A DNA stretch of 64,000 bases from Kitasatospora mediocidica KCTC 9733 (GTDB lineage: Bacteria; Actinomycetota; Actinomycetes; Streptomycetales; Streptomycetaceae), in assembly GCF_000744225.1 (NCBI RefSeq), contig NZ_JQLN01000007.1, positions 1,240,001 through 1,304,000 of the forward strand, in the 5' to 3' direction. Both the position numbers and the translations under genes were made by a program. The notes under the pieces were generated by a model. That model ran no database searches and had not been told where the DNA came from. It worked only from the letters and a program-made list of their open reading frames with translations. Within the stretch, counting starts at the first letter, position 1. The number at the start of each line of letters is the position of its first letter. Positions 63,799 through 64,000 of this stretch are shown piece by piece.

Positions 63799-64000
63799 TC
63801 AGCCCTTCGGGCCCGTGGACTGCACCACCTCGAACGACCACAGCGTCGACCCCGAAGCCGCCGGCCGCGCCTGCGCATCCCCACTCGGCCGGTGCGCAGC
63901 CTGCATCGGCCCCGACATCCAGGCCTGGAACGCCTCCTCCGTCGCCCACCGCGTGTACACGAGGTACTGGTCCGTCCCCTCCACCGGGCGGAGGAGTTCG
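63799..64000 (-). CDS. Antibiotic biosynthesis monooxygenase (ABM) domain protein, partial
   Basis: The C-terminal ~66 residues of a protein whose start lies to the right of the window. ELLRPVEGTDQYLVYTRWAT, then EEAFQAWMSGPMQAAHRPSG and STLWSFEVVQS follow the ABM ferredoxin-like fold (Y-L-x-Y-x-R-W-x-x-x-x-x-F-x-x-W, then A-H). Similar proteins are heme-degrading or cofactor-free oxygenases. The visible part cannot tell which. Confidence 0.8.
   Translation of the reverse strand, partial: ELLRPVEGTDQYLVYTRWATEEAFQAWMSGPMQAAHRPSGDAQARPAASGSTLWSFEVVQSTGPKG

Noticed and set aside
1..64000. CRISPR arrays
   Set aside because: No regularly spaced direct repeats of 24-40 bp were seen. The repeated units in rhs are diverged protein repeats.

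Overview
This window is a high-GC chromosomal segment from a streptomycete (Streptomyces or Kitasatospora-like; inference). The evidence is G/C-ending codons throughout, frequent GTG and TTG starts, a pSAM2-type repSA-xis-int module, an actinobacterial RNase P RNA, and family combinations typical of these genomes: the Nif3 / zinc-ribbon / RNase H-phosphatase operon, a SCO2322-family ECF operon, DUF6629, and QcrB-CtaD-CtaF.

Layout. 1-5.2 kb holds the start of a secreted GH27 alpha-galactosidase, a secreted lytic transglycosylase, a DUF2079 membrane protein, a solitary hemC and a small CxxC protein. 5.2-24.1 kb is an accessory polymorphic-toxin region. A secreted LamG/ricin-lectin protein is divergent from a ~2750-residue SpvB/RHS protein that ends in a Hint domain and a deaminase-type toxin, followed by a SUKH-3 immunity gene. 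Downstream lies an integrase-xis-repSA module, two displaced toxin/immunity cassettes and a second, truncated integrase 3' end. The region between the two integrase ends is bounded by direct repeats, and its toxin and immunity genes are visibly more AT-rich than the rest. 24.8-29.2 kb holds a membrane desaturase with its ferredoxin-type reductase, a divergent PucR-family regulator, a crystallin-J1-type protein and a macro-domain protein.

29.29-33.74 kb is a 4.45-kb island inserted at the 3' end of the RNase P RNA gene rnpB (minus strand, about 33738-34137). The last 24 nt of rnpB are repeated perfectly at the far end of the island, and both copies are followed by a terminator in the rnpB direction. 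The island carries a Gfo/Idh oxidoreductase, a DegT-type aminotransferase and a NUDIX hydrolase in one tightly coupled operon, with a divergent XRE/TPR regulator and no integrase. 34.1-39.4 kb returns to core genes: an MFS exporter, yaaA, RNase H/phosphatase, a coiled-coil zinc-ribbon protein and a Nif3-family protein.

39.8-43.8 kb is the most unusual stretch. A lanthionine-synthetase-like protein (degenerate kinase C-lobe plus LanC-like part, no lyase) overlaps an S9 prolyl-oligopeptidase-type peptidase, and both are followed by a 52-residue acidic peptide with two HGRHR motifs exactly 18 residues apart. This resembles a peptide-modification locus that I cannot match to a known class. 43.8-53.3 kb has a zinc alcohol dehydrogenase, an O-methyltransferase-like protein, cell-envelope proteins (including an amidase with an apparent single-base frameshift), and a GT4 / methyltransferase / alpha-alpha-barrel operon. 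52.7-57.7 kb has a KstR-like TetR regulator and a second-copy QcrB-CtaD-CtaF respiratory cluster. 57.8-63.4 kb is an ECF uptake operon (secreted alpha-barrel protein, SCO2322 protein, EcfT, fused EcfA-A, S component), possibly for a corrinoid. The window closes with a SnoaL-like protein and a partial ABM-domain protein.
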